A stretch of 50,526 nt of DNA from an uncultured Pelagibacteraceae bacterium (GTDB lineage Bacteria > Pseudomonadota > Alphaproteobacteria > Pelagibacterales > Pelagibacteraceae): positions 60,001-110,526 of the forward strand of contig CACGZQ010000001.1 in NCBI GenBank assembly GCA_902577575.1, read 5' to 3'. The position numbers were made by a program, and so were the translations under genes. This document shows positions 21,107 to 30,882 of the stretch, in pieces. Position 1 is the first letter of the stretch. Each line of letters starts with the position of its first letter. The notes beneath the pieces are model-generated. The model was not told where the DNA came from, did no database searches, and worked only from the letters and a program-made list of their open reading frames with translations.

Positions 21107-21289
21107 TTAGAATTTACTTCTAGAGTTGCTTTTTTGCAAGTATCTTGATTGAAGCACTTGAATAATTATAAAAAATATCGACAAAATTACGGCAACTATT
21201 ACATCTTGAAAAGGAGAGGCTTGTGGAAATCCATAATTCCATAAAATTACTAGTATTAACCAAATCGTCCAATTAATTTTTTTTATCAT
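21107..21289 (-). CDS. Small membrane protein (60 aa)
   Basis: The preferred start at 21289 gives a 60-residue protein with two hydrophobic segments, at about 5-18 and 27-46, and a basic tail. Longer starts up to 21349 would overlap the DUF255 gene more. It overlaps that gene's end by 17 bases. Function is unknown. Confidence 0.6.
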   Translation of the reverse strand: MIKKINWTIWLILVILWNYGFPQASPFQDVIVAVILSIFFIIIQVLQSRYLQKSNSRSKF

Positions 21290-23012
21290 CTGTTTTACAA
21301 CCTCTTTCATTACAGTTTTTTCCATCTTTAATGTTATTAAAAAAATCAATAGCTTTTAAAGATGTCATCATATGATTTTTATAAATGTTTAGATAACCAT
21401 TCAGGCTATTGCATAATTTTTCTGCCTCATCCATCATTCCTAATCTGATAAAATTTATTAGCATAATGGCATTACCATTGGGAATTGTATTATCACCTAT
21501 ATCGATAGGTTTAAAAAAAATATCATTATTGGTTACAGAATTTTTTTGAAAAATATCTTTTTCAGCCAAATAAAATTTTTCTAATGCCTTTAAGGATAAT
21601 TTTTTTGCTATATTTTTGTATTTAAAGTTCATCGTTTTATCAAAAAGATCGTTTAGCGCATTTATTAAAAAAGCATAATCTTCAATAAAAACAATATCTT
21701 CTGAATAACTATGATAAATCTTATTATTTACGTATTTTTTTTCAATTTTAAGAAAAAAATTCTCTGCTAATTTTAAGTATTCTTTATTCGGTAAAATTTC
21801 ATCAGCTGCAACTAAAGAACTTATCCATAAACAATTCAAATCCAATTGAGTTTTGTCATCAAAAAATGGTTTTTTTCTTTTTAACCTGATTTGGAGTAAT
21901 TTGTTTAAAACTTCTTTGGTTGCTAATTCTTTTTCAATTAAAATAATCTTATTTTCCCAGTTACCCTGAGGTTTAATTTCGAAATATTTTTCAATATTTG
22001 TAATATCTTTTATTTCTTTGTATTCATAAGTGTAATATTTGCCTTCTACGCCTTCACTGTCAGCATCAAACGCGGATCCTAAAAAACCATCTTTATTTAA
22101 AAAATTTTTTTTTATAAATTCAATTGTTTGCTCTAGTTTTTCTTTGTAATATATTTCTTTATTGATTTTACAATATCTTGATAAAAGCAAAATAAATTGA
22201 GTATTGTCGTAAAGCATCTTCTCAAAATGTGGTATTATCCAATTTTCATCGACAGTGTATCTCGCTATTCCACCTTCTACATGATCATAAATTCCCTTAG
22301 AGCAAAGTTGATTAATTATTAGTTCTACTGGTTTAAGATACTTTTTATCATTTGATTTATTATAGAAATAAAGCAATGTTTCGAATAGGTTAAAAGTAGG
22401 AAATTTAGGAGATCCGTTGTACCCACCGTTTATTGGATCTAAATTTTTCAAAGAAATATCTAAAATAGGTTCAAGGTCTTGATTTAGAACAGAATTTTTT
22501 TTTAAATTTAAGCTTTTAATAATTAAATCTTTTTGTTCAATTATTTTTTCTCTCTGTTCTTTATAAGCATCTGAAACTTTTTGAAGGACTTCTTTAAAAG
22601 ATGGCAATCCTTGAGTAGAATTTTTTGGGAAATACGTGCCTCCCATAAATGGAATAGCATTTTCATCTAAAAACATTGTTAAAGGCCAACCTCCACCAGT
22701 CTGATTAAATAGTTGAAAAGAACTTTGAAATATAAAATCTAAATCTGGTCTTTCTTCTCTATCAACTTTTATATTAACAAATAATTTATTCATTACTTTC
22801 GCAGTTTCATCATCTTCAAAGCTTTCGTGTGCCATCACATGGCACCAATGACAACTCGCATACCCAATACTAAGTAGGATTGGTCTTTTATTTTTTTTTG
22901 CAAAATCTAGAGAAAATTTTGACCAAGTTTGCCAATTTACAGGATTATCTTTATGTTGCTTAAGATAAGGACTTAAATCCTCTGACAGAGTATTTCTATT
23001 AATTTGCTCCAT
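21273..23012 (-). CDS. Thioredoxin-domain DUF255 protein (YyaL/SPATA20 family)
   Basis: The 579-residue protein begins with a thioredoxin-like domain holding C54-H-W-C57 (YASCHWCHVMAHESFED), followed by an alpha/alpha-barrel region resembling glycosyl hydrolases and epimerases. Family members are often 650-700 residues, so this one is short. The biochemical role is not established. It overlaps the TVP38-like gene by 14 bases. Confidence 0.85.
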   Translation of the reverse strand: MEQINRNTLSEDLSPYLKQHKDNPVNWQTWSKFSLDFAKKNKRPILLSIGYASCHWCHVMAHESFEDDETAKVMNKLFVNIKVDREERPDLDFIFQSSFQLFNQTGGGWPLTMFLDENAIPFMGGTYFPKNSTQGLPSFKEVLQKVSDAYKEQREKIIEQKDLIIKSLNLKKNSVLNQDLEPILDISLKNLDPINGGYNGSPKFPTFNLFETLLYFYNKSNDKKYLKPVELIINQLCSKGIYDHVEGGIARYTVDENWIIPHFEKMLYDNTQFILLLSRYCKINKEIYYKEKLEQTIEFIKKNFLNKDGFLGSAFDADSEGVEGKYYTYEYKEIKDITNIEKYFEIKPQGNWENKIILIEKELATKEVLNKLLQIRLKRKKPFFDDKTQLDLNCLWISSLVAADEILPNKEYLKLAENFFLKIEKKYVNNKIYHSYSEDIVFIEDYAFLINALNDLFDKTMNFKYKNIAKKLSLKALEKFYLAEKDIFQKNSVTNNDIFFKPIDIGDNTIPNGNAIMLINFIRLGMMDEAEKLCNSLNGYLNIYKNHMMTSLKAIDFFNNIKDGKNCNERGCKTDDKKN

Positions 23013-23721
23013 TAAAAAATTTTTTTTTTATAATTAACGATAATATCATTAAAACAGAAAACATAAGTATTGGTAAATAAATTTCTGGTGAAAATACTAA
23101 ATCTGTCACGCTAAAATTTTCTGCTTTTGCTATGTAAGAATTTAATCCAGCTCCAATAGTATTAAAAATAAAAAAACCAGGAATAAATCCAAAAAAACTT
23201 GACAAAAAATAGTTTATTTTATTCATGCCAAACAATATGGGAATTAAATTTTGTAGTCCAAATGGAACTCCTAAACCACCTATAAACCTATATATAAAGA
23301 AATAGTAAAATTCATTTTTTTGAAATAATTTAATATATTTTTCAAATTTTTTTTCTAAGATTGATTTTACTAAATCTCTAAAAAAGAAATTTCCAATAGA
23401 GTATAGCGCTAAAGCTCCCACTGAAATTGAAATAACAGAAATTAAGGTTCCTATTATTTGACCGAAAAGTATTCCTGAAATAATTAATAGTGGTGACCCA
23501 AAACCTAGAAGCGCGACCCAAATTATAGCAAATAAGAAAAAATAAATAAGATTATTTAAGATGTTTGTGCTTATAAAATTTTCTAAATTAGATTGTAATT
23601 CTTTATAATAAGTAAAATCATCTAGTCTGCCTATTTCAATATTTGTGAAAATAAAATAAAGAAAACTAATCAATATGAATAGATAAGAAATGCCTAAAAA
23701 AATTTTCAAATTATTACTCAT
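22999..23721 (-). CDS. TVP38/TMEM64 (SNARE-associated/VTT) membrane protein
   Basis: The 240-residue protein has about five membrane segments. It shows the VTT-domain pattern, with GFGSPLLIISGILFGQIIGT and a second re-entrant-like FIYRFIGGLGVPFGLQNLIP. Relatives (DedA superfamily) act in lipid movement or membrane homeostasis. It is divergent from rpmH with a 50-base gap. Confidence 0.8.
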   Translation of the reverse strand: MSNNLKIFLGISYLFILISFLYFIFTNIEIGRLDDFTYYKELQSNLENFISTNILNNLIYFFLFAIIWVALLGFGSPLLIISGILFGQIIGTLISVISISVGALALYSIGNFFFRDLVKSILEKKFEKYIKLFQKNEFYYFFIYRFIGGLGVPFGLQNLIPILFGMNKINYFLSSFFGFIPGFFIFNTIGAGLNSYIAKAENFSVTDLVFSPEIYLPILMFSVLMILSLIIKKKFFNGAN

Positions 23722-23723
23722 AA

Positions 23724-23753
23724 TTTACCTGTACATCAGACAACATTTAAAAT
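23724..23753 (+). promoter_or_regulatory. Candidate rpmH promoter
   Basis: TTTACC (23724-23729) and TAAAAT (23748-23753) are spaced by 18 bases, ending 18 bases before the rpmH ATG. In such AT-rich DNA chance matches are common, so this is only a candidate. Confidence 0.35.
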
Positions 23754-23771
23754 ATATACCTTAAAATATTT

Positions 23772-23906
23772 ATGAAAAGAACATATCAACCCAGTAATTT
23801 AGTAAGAAAAAGAAGACATGGTTTTAGGGCAAGAATGGCCTCTAAGACTGGCAGGCAGCTCATTGCTCGTAGGCGAGCTAAAGGACGAAAAACTTTATCA
23901 ACGTAA
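23772..23906 (+). CDS. rpmH: 50S ribosomal protein L34
   Basis: This 44-residue gene was found by reading. It begins [18 protein letters not shown] and ends with [12 protein letters not shown], an unmistakable L34. It lies six bases before rnpA, the standard bacterial arrangement, and is first in the rpmH-rnpA-yidD-yidC run. Confidence 0.98.
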   Translation: MKRTYQPSNLVRKRRHGFRARMASKTGRQLIARRRAKGRKTLST

Positions 23907-23912
23907 ATTTTA

Positions 23913-24263
23913 ATGGTTAGGCTTGAAAGTTTAAAAAAAAGCAACCAGTTCAAAAAAGCTCTTAAGGAAAGAAAAGTTCATACTGAGTCCTTTTCTATTT
24001 TCGCAGCAAAAAACTTTTTTAAACCAAAATGTAAATCAAATTTACTCATAAGTTTTGTTATGAAAAAAAAAATTGGAAATGCAGTTAAAAGAAACAAAAT
24101 TAGAAGAAAATTAAAAGCAATAGTTCAAAAATTGTTGAAAAAAAAGGGTGCAATTAATAAAGATTACACTTATATAGTTTTCGGTAAGTCTAATGCTTAT
24201 ACTCAAAAACAAGATTTGCTTTTAGCATTAATGGAGAAAAGTTTTAGTAAGTTAAATAAATAA
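23913..24263 (+). CDS. rnpA: Ribonuclease P protein component
   Basis: The 116-residue basic protein assists the RNase P RNA in trimming tRNA 5' ends. The signature KIGNAVKRNKIRRKLK is at about residues 52-67. It lies between rpmH and yidD. The enzyme is directly relevant to the window, since two tRNAs here begin on the last base of a protein gene's stop codon. Confidence 0.96.
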   Translation: MVRLESLKKSNQFKKALKERKVHTESFSIFAAKNFFKPKCKSNLLISFVMKKKIGNAVKRNKIRRKLKAIVQKLLKKKGAINKDYTYIVFGKSNAYTQKQDLLLALMEKSFSKLNK

Positions 24264-24265
24264 TA

Positions 24266-24520
24266 ATGATAAAAATTTTAATTTTTATAATCAAATTTTA
24301 CCAATATTTTATTTCACCGTTGTTCGGGAATAAATGTAGATTTTTACCTACTTGCTCTGAATATTTTATTGAAGCTTTAAAAGCTCATGGTCTTATCATA
24401 GGATTCAAATTAGGAGTAAAAAGAATTTTTAAATGTCATCCATTTAAGAAACTCGGTGGTAGTCACGGTTTAGATTTCGTACCAGCATCAAATGACAAAA
24501 AGGAAATCAATAATGGATAG
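24266..24520 (+). CDS. yidD: Membrane protein insertion efficiency factor YidD
   Basis: The 84-residue protein has the family pattern YQYFISPLFGNKCRFLPTCS and a later CHPF with GGSHGLDFVP. YidD aids YidC-dependent insertion. It overlaps yidC by eight bases. Confidence 0.95.
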   Translation: MIKILIFIIKFYQYFISPLFGNKCRFLPTCSEYFIEALKAHGLIIGFKLGVKRIFKCHPFKKLGGSHGLDFVPASNDKKEINNG

Positions 24521-26195
24521 AAATGTTTTTGTAGCTATTGCTCTTTCAATGTCTGTTCTGCTCTTCTGGGGTGCTTTTTTTGAAACTCCTAAAAAGACTT
24601 CTGAACAACAAATAAATCAAAAAGTTGAGCAAAAGAGTGAGCAAAACTCTGTTACTCCAACAATCAATCAGCCGAAAATAATAAAAAAAATTACCAGAGA
24701 AGAATCTATTAATACAAGTAAAAGAATTAAAATTGAAAACGGCAGTGTAGTTGGTTCAATTAATTTAAAGGGTGCTTTAATTGACGATATATCTTTTAAA
24801 AAACATAAACAAAAAGTTCAAGATGGAAAAAATATTATTTTTTTAAATCCTTCTGATACTGAAAATGGTTTTTATATAGAGACAGGTTGGACAAGTATTG
24901 GAAATAAAATTAAAGTTCCAACAAAAGAGACTGAATGGACAGTAAAAGGTAATAATATTTTAAGTGATAGCTCTCCTATTGTTTTGCAATGGAACAATAA
25001 AGAAGGTGTTACTTTTGAAAAAAGAATAGAGTTAGATGACAAATATTTATTTAAAATTTCACAGCAAGTAAAAAATAATTCTAACTTATCTGTTGAACTA
25101 TTTCCTTACGCTCAAATGACAAGAAATAAAATCCCTGATGATATTCAAAATTTCTATATTCAACATGAGGGATTTATTGGTGTATTCGATGATGAATTAA
25201 AAGAAGACGACTATGATGATGTGGAAGAGAAAAAAATAGTAAGAGAGTCAAGTGAAGGTTGGCTTGGAATAACAGATAAGTATTGGATGACAGCTTTTGT
25301 ACCAGAGTCTGGTAAAAATTTTAAATCTACATTCCTTTACGATAATGGGTTCAAAGCAAATTATATTATCAATGAACCTGTTAAAATTGGTAAATCATCG
25401 ACAGGATCTAATCAGTTAAGATTATTTATTGCTGCCAAAGAAGTAGAAACTATTGACGGATATGCAGCTGACCAAAATATTAATAAATTTGATTTAGTGA
25501 TAGACTGGGGATGGTTCTATTTTTTCACAAAACCTTTATTTTTCGTTATTGATTACTTGTTTAAAATTTCAGGTAATTTTGGAACAGCTATTGTGTTACT
25601 AACTATAGCTATAAGACTAATTTTTTTCCCATTAGCAAACTTCTCATTTAGATCTATGGCAAAAATGAAGGCGGTTCAGCCAGAAATGATGAGACTAAAA
25701 GAGCTACACAAGGAAGATAAGGTAAAGTTACAACAAGAGATGATGGCTTTATATAGGAAAGAAAAAATAAATCCTGCATCTGGATGTTTACCAGTTTTAA
25801 TTCAAATTCCATTCTTTTTTGCAATTTATAAAATGCTTTTTATTTCTTTAGAGATGAGACATCAGCCATTCTTTGGATGGATAAAAGATTTGTCAGCTCA
25901 AGACCCTACTTCCTTATTTAATTTGTTTGGTTTGATACCTTGGGATCCTCCCAGTTTTATGATTATTGGAATATGGCCAATTCTAATGGGAGCATCAATG
26001 TGGGTGCAGCAAAAACTAAATCCAGCACCTGCTGATCCTATTCAGGCAAAAATATTTGCTTTCTTTCCATTATTCTTAACAATAATTCTAGCATCATTTC
26101 CTTCGGGTCTAGTCGTTTATTGGACAATTAATAATATTTTAACGATTGCGCAGCAGTATGTAATTGTGAAAAAAACTACAGTAAAGACCAATTAA
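24513..26195 (+). CDS. yidC: Membrane protein insertase YidC
   Basis: The 560-residue insertase begins at ATG 24513 (MDRNVFVAIALSMSVLLFW). It has an N-terminal membrane anchor, a large periplasmic beta domain and five C-terminal membrane segments in the 60KD_IMP region, including GCLPVLIQIPFFFAIYKM and FPSGLVVYWTINNILTI. The frame extends seven codons further upstream, but 24513 matches the family. It abuts argB. Confidence 0.97.
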   Translation: MDRNVFVAIALSMSVLLFWGAFFETPKKTSEQQINQKVEQKSEQNSVTPTINQPKIIKKITREESINTSKRIKIENGSVVGSINLKGALIDDISFKKHKQKVQDGKNIIFLNPSDTENGFYIETGWTSIGNKIKVPTKETEWTVKGNNILSDSSPIVLQWNNKEGVTFEKRIELDDKYLFKISQQVKNNSNLSVELFPYAQMTRNKIPDDIQNFYIQHEGFIGVFDDELKEDDYDDVEEKKIVRESSEGWLGITDKYWMTAFVPESGKNFKSTFLYDNGFKANYIINEPVKIGKSSTGSNQLRLFIAAKEVETIDGYAADQNINKFDLVIDWGWFYFFTKPLFFVIDYLFKISGNFGTAIVLLTIAIRLIFFPLANFSFRSMAKMKAVQPEMMRLKELHKEDKVKLQQEMMALYRKEKINPASGCLPVLIQIPFFFAIYKMLFISLEMRHQPFFGWIKDLSAQDPTSLFNLFGLIPWDPPSFMIIGIWPILMGASMWVQQKLNPAPADPIQAKIFAFFPLFLTIILASFPSGLVVYWTINNILTIAQQYVIVKKTTVKTN

Positions 26196-27065
26196 ATGCC
26201 AAATAATTTTTCTCTAGATGAGATAAAAAAGTTTTGGCCAGAAAAAGCTCCAGATATAAATATTGTTCAAAAATATGTTTCAAAATATCAGAGCGAAAAA
26301 ATCGTAATTAAATACGGAGGTAATGTTCTTATTGATAGAAATGTTTTTAATAATTTTATTTCTGATATAAATGTGCTTAATAAATTGGGTCTATCAATTA
26401 TAGTAGTGCATGGGGGTGGGCCTAGAATTAAAAGGGAACTGGATAAAAAAAATATTATTTCAAAATTTATTAATGGCTTAAGAGTTACAGATAAAAGTAT
26501 AATAGATATTGTAGAGAAAGTTTTAATCGATTTCAATAAAGACATAGTAAACTCTTTGAATAAACTAGGATGTGAAGCTATTTCATTTCATACTCAGCAA
26601 AATAATACTATTGATGTTGAGCCTGAAAAGGAAGAATTAGGATTTGTTGGCGTCCCAAAAAAGATTAATATTAATTTGATTGAAAGTACTTTAAATGAAA
26701 ACAAAATTCCAATTATTGCTCCTCTCGGTAAAGGGAAAAATAATCAAACATTTAATATCAATGGAGATACTGCGGCAAGTGCCATAGCTAAAAAACTTAA
26801 ATCTAGAAGATTAATTTTAATGACCAATGTTGAGGGTGTGTATGATGACAAAAAAAATCTTATTTCTGAGATTAAACCTTTGGACCTTGAAAACTTGATC
26901 AAATGGAAAATAGTAGAAGGTGGAATGATTCCTAAAATTGAGAATTGTGTTAATGCAGTTGAAAATGGAGTTAGAGGAGTAGTAATCCTTGATGGAAGAA
27001 AACCCCACTCAATACTTCACGAAATATTTTCTGATACTGGATCAGGCACACTTATAAGAAAATGA
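26196..27065 (+). CDS. argB: Acetylglutamate kinase
   Basis: The 289-residue kinase phosphorylates N-acetylglutamate, the second arginine step. Motifs include IKYGGNVLID, VVHGGGPRIKRELDK and GGMIPKIENCVNAVENGV. It starts the base after the yidC stop and overlaps the HAD gene by four (ATGA). In many Alphaproteobacteria yihA/engB stands between yidC and argB; it is absent here. Confidence 0.96.
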   Translation: MPNNFSLDEIKKFWPEKAPDINIVQKYVSKYQSEKIVIKYGGNVLIDRNVFNNFISDINVLNKLGLSIIVVHGGGPRIKRELDKKNIISKFINGLRVTDKSIIDIVEKVLIDFNKDIVNSLNKLGCEAISFHTQQNNTIDVEPEKEELGFVGVPKKININLIESTLNENKIPIIAPLGKGKNNQTFNINGDTAASAIAKKLKSRRLILMTNVEGVYDDKKNLISEIKPLDLENLIKWKIVEGGMIPKIENCVNAVENGVRGVVILDGRKPHSILHEIFSDTGSGTLIRK

Positions 27066-27733
27066 ATGATTTAAGCAAAATAAAATATTGGCTATTTGAT
27101 TTGGATAATACTTTGTATGATGGTGCTACAAAAGTGTTTGACCAAGTGGATAAAAAGATGTCGAAATTTATTTCCGAAAAACTTGATGTTGATCTACAAC
27201 AAGCTAGAAAAATACAAAAAAGTTACTTTGAGGAATATAATACAACATTAAATGGAATGATAAAAAATCATAAGATTAACGCCAATGAATTCTTAGAATT
27301 TGTTCATGATGTAGATCTAAGTTTTCTAAAAAAAGACTTAATTTTAGAGAATGAAATAGAAAAATTAGAGGGTAAAAAATTTATTTTTACAAATGGATCA
27401 AGAGAGCATGCAAAAAATGTTACGAGGAGGATAGGAATTGACCACTTATTTGACGGTATATTTGATATAAGAGATTGTGAATTTGTTCCTAAACCCTCCA
27501 AAGAGCCTTATCATAAATTAGTAGAAAGTTACAAAATTGAGCCACAATATTGTATATTCTTTGAGGATATAGCTAGAAATTTGAAACCAGCTTTTGAAAT
27601 GGGTATGAAAACAGTTTGGATTAAAAATAACGAGCCTTGGGCTTCAAAATTTTCAGACTCAGATTTCATAAGTTATAAAATTGATAAACTATCAAATTTT
27701 TTAAAGGAGATAAATGAATACAGAAAAACTTGA
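27062..27733 (+). CDS. HAD family hydrolase (pyrimidine 5'-nucleotidase-like)
   Basis: The 223-residue protein has HAD motif [12 protein letters not shown], motif [19 protein letters not shown] and a C-terminal [17 protein letters not shown]. This matches the Sdt1/pyrimidine 5'-nucleotidase subgroup found next to dapD in Alphaproteobacteria. The substrate is unproven. It overlaps argB by four bases and dapD by twenty. Confidence 0.85.
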   Translation: MNDLSKIKYWLFDLDNTLYDGATKVFDQVDKKMSKFISEKLDVDLQQARKIQKSYFEEYNTTLNGMIKNHKINANEFLEFVHDVDLSFLKKDLILENEIEKLEGKKFIFTNGSREHAKNVTRRIGIDHLFDGIFDIRDCEFVPKPSKEPYHKLVESYKIEPQYCIFFEDIARNLKPAFEMGMKTVWIKNNEPWASKFSDSDFISYKIDKLSNFLKEINEYRKT

Positions 27734-28541
27734 AAATATAATTAATAGAGCTTTTGAAGACATGCAAAACGTTTCTGATAAATCTGAAAGAGAGGTATTA
27801 AATGCTGTCAAAGAAACAATAGAACTTACTGATAAAGGGGAGATTAGAGTAGCAAATAAAAGAGACGGTTCATGGCATGTAAATCAATGGGTCAAAAAAG
27901 CAATTTTATTAAGTTTTAAAATTAACAAAATGACTATGTCTAAAGGACCATATACCACTTGGTATGATAAAGTTCCCGGTAAGTCAGTATCTTGGAACGA
28001 AGACGATTGGAAAAAAGCCGGTTATAGACATGTTCCAAATGGAGTTGTCAGGAAGGGTTCGTATATAGCTAAAGGCGCTGTCTTAATGCCTTGTTTTGTC
28101 AATTTAGGAGCGTACGTAGATGAAGGAACAATGATCGACACTTGGGCTTCTGTGGGTTCCTGTGCACAAATTGGAAAAAATTGTCATGTGTCAGGCGGCG
28201 CTGGAATAGGAGGTGTTTTAGAACCTCTACAAGCAGGACCAGTCATAATCGAGGATAATTGTTTTATTGGTGCAAGATCTGAAATAGCTGAAGGTGTTTT
28301 AGTAGAAGAAGGTGCAGTGATCTCGATGGGTGTTTATATTGGAGCTTCAACTAAAATTATTGATAGAGCATCTGGTAAAATATCATATGGGAAAGTTCCG
28401 GCTTATTCTGTCGTAGTGCCTGGAAGCATGCCTAATAAATCAAACCCAAATGGACCTTCATTGTACTGCGCAGTTATAGTAAAAAAAGTTGATGAAAAAA
28501 CTAGAAGCAAAACCTCTATAAATGACTTACTAAGAGATTAA
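27714..28541 (+). CDS. dapD: Tetrahydrodipicolinate N-succinyltransferase
   Basis: The 275-residue acyltransferase succinylates tetrahydrodipicolinate for lysine/DAP synthesis. It has the left-handed beta-helix hexapeptide repeats at about 105-220, and conserved [11 protein letters not shown] and [14 protein letters not shown] clear ribosome binding site AAAGGAGA at 27703-27710 lies in the previous gene. Stop and dapE start overlap (TAATG). Confidence 0.96.
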   Translation: MNTEKLENIINRAFEDMQNVSDKSEREVLNAVKETIELTDKGEIRVANKRDGSWHVNQWVKKAILLSFKINKMTMSKGPYTTWYDKVPGKSVSWNEDDWKKAGYRHVPNGVVRKGSYIAKGAVLMPCFVNLGAYVDEGTMIDTWASVGSCAQIGKNCHVSGGAGIGGVLEPLQAGPVIIEDNCFIGARSEIAEGVLVEEGAVISMGVYIGASTKIIDRASGKISYGKVPAYSVVVPGSMPNKSNPNGPSLYCAVIVKKVDEKTRSKTSINDLLRD

Positions 28542-29698
28542 TGACTATAATTAACGAATTACAATTATCTAAGGATTTAATAAAATTTCCAAGTGTTACC
28601 CCTAAAGATGCAGGAGCAATAAAATTTCTAAGTAATAAATTAAAGAAGTTAGGCTTTAATTGTAAAATTCTAGAATTTAAAGATAAAGGAAGTAAACCAA
28701 TAAAAAATCTTTATGCAAGAATAGGAAAAAAGGGACCAAATATTTGTTATGCTGGACATACAGATGTAGTTCCACCTGGAAATTTTAAAGATTGGACTGT
28801 TAACCCTTTTAAACCAGTAGTAAAAAAAAACTATTTAATTGGAAGAGGTGCAAATGATATGAAGAGTTCCATTGCTTGCTTTACTGCAGCAGTAAGTAAA
28901 TTTCTAGAAAAAAACCAAAAATTTAATGGATCAATTAGTTTCCTAATCACTGGTGATGAAGAAGGCTATGCAATAAACGGTACAAAGAAAGTTGTAGATT
29001 ATCTTAAAAGAAAAAAAGAAAAAATTGATTTTTGTATTGTGGGAGAACCAACTAACCCGAATAGACTAGGAGAGATGATTAAGATTGGAAGAAGGGGGAG
29101 TTTGTCAGGAAAAATTGAGATTGCTGGTATTCAAGGACATATTGCGTACCCTCACCTTTCAAATAATCCAGTAAACACATTAGTAACTATTTGCAAAAAA
29201 CTTAAGGAGACAAAACTTGATAGAGGTAATAAAGATTTTCAACCTTCAAATTTAGAATTTACATCGATAAATGTAGATAATAAGGCTCATAATGTAATAC
29301 CAGCAAGGGCAAGAGCACAGTTCAATATCAGGTACAATAATTTACATACCTCTAGCTCATTGAAGAAAAAAATTAATTCAATCGTAAAAAAAATCAGTAA
29401 AAAAAACAAATGTAAATATAAAGTTAACTACATTTCCAATGGAGAAGCATTTTTAACAAAGCCAAACAAAACAATTTTGATGGCCAAAAAGATTATTAAG
29501 AAAATAACAAGAATAGATCCAAAATTTTCTACTACTGGAGGTACTTCAGATGCAAGATTTATTAAAAAAATTTCTCCATGTCTTGAATTTGGATTAGTTA
29601 ATAAAACCATGCATAGAGTTGATGAATGCGTTTCTTTAGTTGACTTAAAAAGACTAACAAGAATTTACAATGGTATTTTAGTTGAGTACTTTAAGTGA
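28541..29698 (+). CDS. dapE: Succinyl-diaminopimelate desuccinylase
   Basis: The 385-residue di-zinc M20 peptidase-family enzyme removes succinate to give LL-DAP. Metal-site motifs visible are AGHTDVVPPG, GRGANDMKSS and ITGDEEGYA, plus TTGGTSDARF. Size is normal. Its TGA overlaps the GTG of the SET gene. Confidence 0.95.
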   Translation: MTIINELQLSKDLIKFPSVTPKDAGAIKFLSNKLKKLGFNCKILEFKDKGSKPIKNLYARIGKKGPNICYAGHTDVVPPGNFKDWTVNPFKPVVKKNYLIGRGANDMKSSIACFTAAVSKFLEKNQKFNGSISFLITGDEEGYAINGTKKVVDYLKRKKEKIDFCIVGEPTNPNRLGEMIKIGRRGSLSGKIEIAGIQGHIAYPHLSNNPVNTLVTICKKLKETKLDRGNKDFQPSNLEFTSINVDNKAHNVIPARARAQFNIRYNNLHTSSSLKKKINSIVKKISKKNKCKYKVNYISNGEAFLTKPNKTILMAKKIIKKITRIDPKFSTTGGTSDARFIKKISPCLEFGLVNKTMHRVDECVSLVDLKRLTRIYNGILVEYFK

Positions 29699-30150
29699 AA
29701 CTTTACAAAATAAAAAAATCAAAAATTGATAAAAATGGTCTCTATGCTAACTGCAATATAAAAAGAGGTACCAAGATAATTGAGTATAAGGGAAAACTTG
29801 TTACAGTAAAAAATAGCGAAAAAGACCCTAAATTTGATAATAGTAAAGCAATTTACTTATTCGGAATTAACAAAAAATATGATTTAGACGGAAATTTTAG
29901 TTTTAATACAGCGAGATTGATAAATCATTCTTGTGAGCCTAATTGTGAAGTATTCGGCGAAGGTTTAAAGGTTTGGATTTTCGCAATGAAAAATATTAAA
30001 AAAGGTGAAGAACTGTCTTACGACTATGGTTTTAGCTTTGATCAAGATTATAAAAATTATCCATGTAATTGTGGGTCAAAAAATTGTGCAGGTTATATAA
30101 TTAGAGAAGGTTCTAGATGGCGAATAAAAAACAGAAGAAAATTAAAATAG
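29695..30150 (+). CDS. SET-domain protein (putative lysine methyltransferase)
   Basis: The 151-residue protein is essentially a lone SET domain. It has the GLYANCNIKRGTKIIEYKG start, RLINHSCEPNC (74-84) and ELSYDYGF (106-113), which form the SAM/lysine pocket knot. A post-SET-like cluster C124, C126, C131 with C84 could bind zinc. SET enzymes methylate protein lysines and are best known in eukaryotes; bacterial forms occur, and here the target is unknown. The GTG start overlaps the dapE stop, and the end overlaps the next gene by 34 bases. Confidence 0.88.
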   Translation: MKLYKIKKSKIDKNGLYANCNIKRGTKIIEYKGKLVTVKNSEKDPKFDNSKAIYLFGINKKYDLDGNFSFNTARLINHSCEPNCEVFGEGLKVWIFAMKNIKKGEELSYDYGFSFDQDYKNYPCNCGSKNCAGYIIREGSRWRIKNRRKLK

Positions 30151-30881
30151 ATATTATCCTACCAAATTTTAATAGCTCGGATTACATAAAAGATACGATT
30201 AAAAGTATTTTAAGGCAAACTTATAAAAATTGGAACTTAATTATTGTAGATGATTGCTCAGATAAAAAAACAAAAAATATATTGAAAAAAATAACAAAAA
30301 ATAAAAAAATTAAAATATTTTGGTTAAAAAAGAATAAGGGTGCAGGATTTTGTAGAAATTATGCTTTAAAAAAATCAAGATCTCCTTACATTGCTTTTAT
30401 TGACTCAGACGATTTATGGAAGAAAGAAAAGTTAGAGTGTCAGCTAAGATTTATGGAACAGAATAATTACCAATTTACTTATACTAATTTTGAGGTTTTT
30501 GGTGAAAAAAATAAATTAATTTCACCTCCGTTAGAATATGATTATTCTAAGTTTATTCACAACACGTCGATTTCAACGAGTACCATGATGTTAAAAAGAG
30601 AAGTTGCTAATCTAGCCGAGTTTACAAACACTAAAATTTGTGAAGATTATTTCTACAAATGTAAAATCTTAAAGAATACAAACGCGTATTGTTTAAATGA
30701 TTTTTTAACAAAATACAGAGTTAGAAAAAACTCACTCCAAAGCAAAAATTTTAGAAATATTTATTGGATTTGGAAAATAAATCATGAGTATAATAAATTA
30801 AATTTCATCAATAATTTTTTTTCTCTTTTTTTTATCTCTTTAAATTCATTAAAAAAATTTGGATTTAAAAATATAATCTAA
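30117..30881 (+). CDS. Family 2 glycosyltransferase
   Basis: The 254-residue protein has a GT-A fold start (IDIILPNFNSSDYIKDTIKS), LIIVDDCSD and the metal-binding SDDLW region. The family transfers sugars from nucleotide donors, usually to surface glycans. It begins inside the SET gene and ends one base from the convergent truA. The acceptor is unknown. Confidence 0.87.
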   Translation: MANKKQKKIKIDIILPNFNSSDYIKDTIKSILRQTYKNWNLIIVDDCSDKKTKNILKKITKNKKIKIFWLKKNKGAGFCRNYALKKSRSPYIAFIDSDDLWKKEKLECQLRFMEQNNYQFTYTNFEVFGEKNKLISPPLEYDYSKFIHNTSISTSTMMLKREVANLAEFTNTKICEDYFYKCKILKNTNAYCLNDFLTKYRVRKNSLQSKNFRNIYWIWKINHEYNKLNFINNFFSLFFISLNSLKKFGFKNII

Positions 30882-30882
30882 T

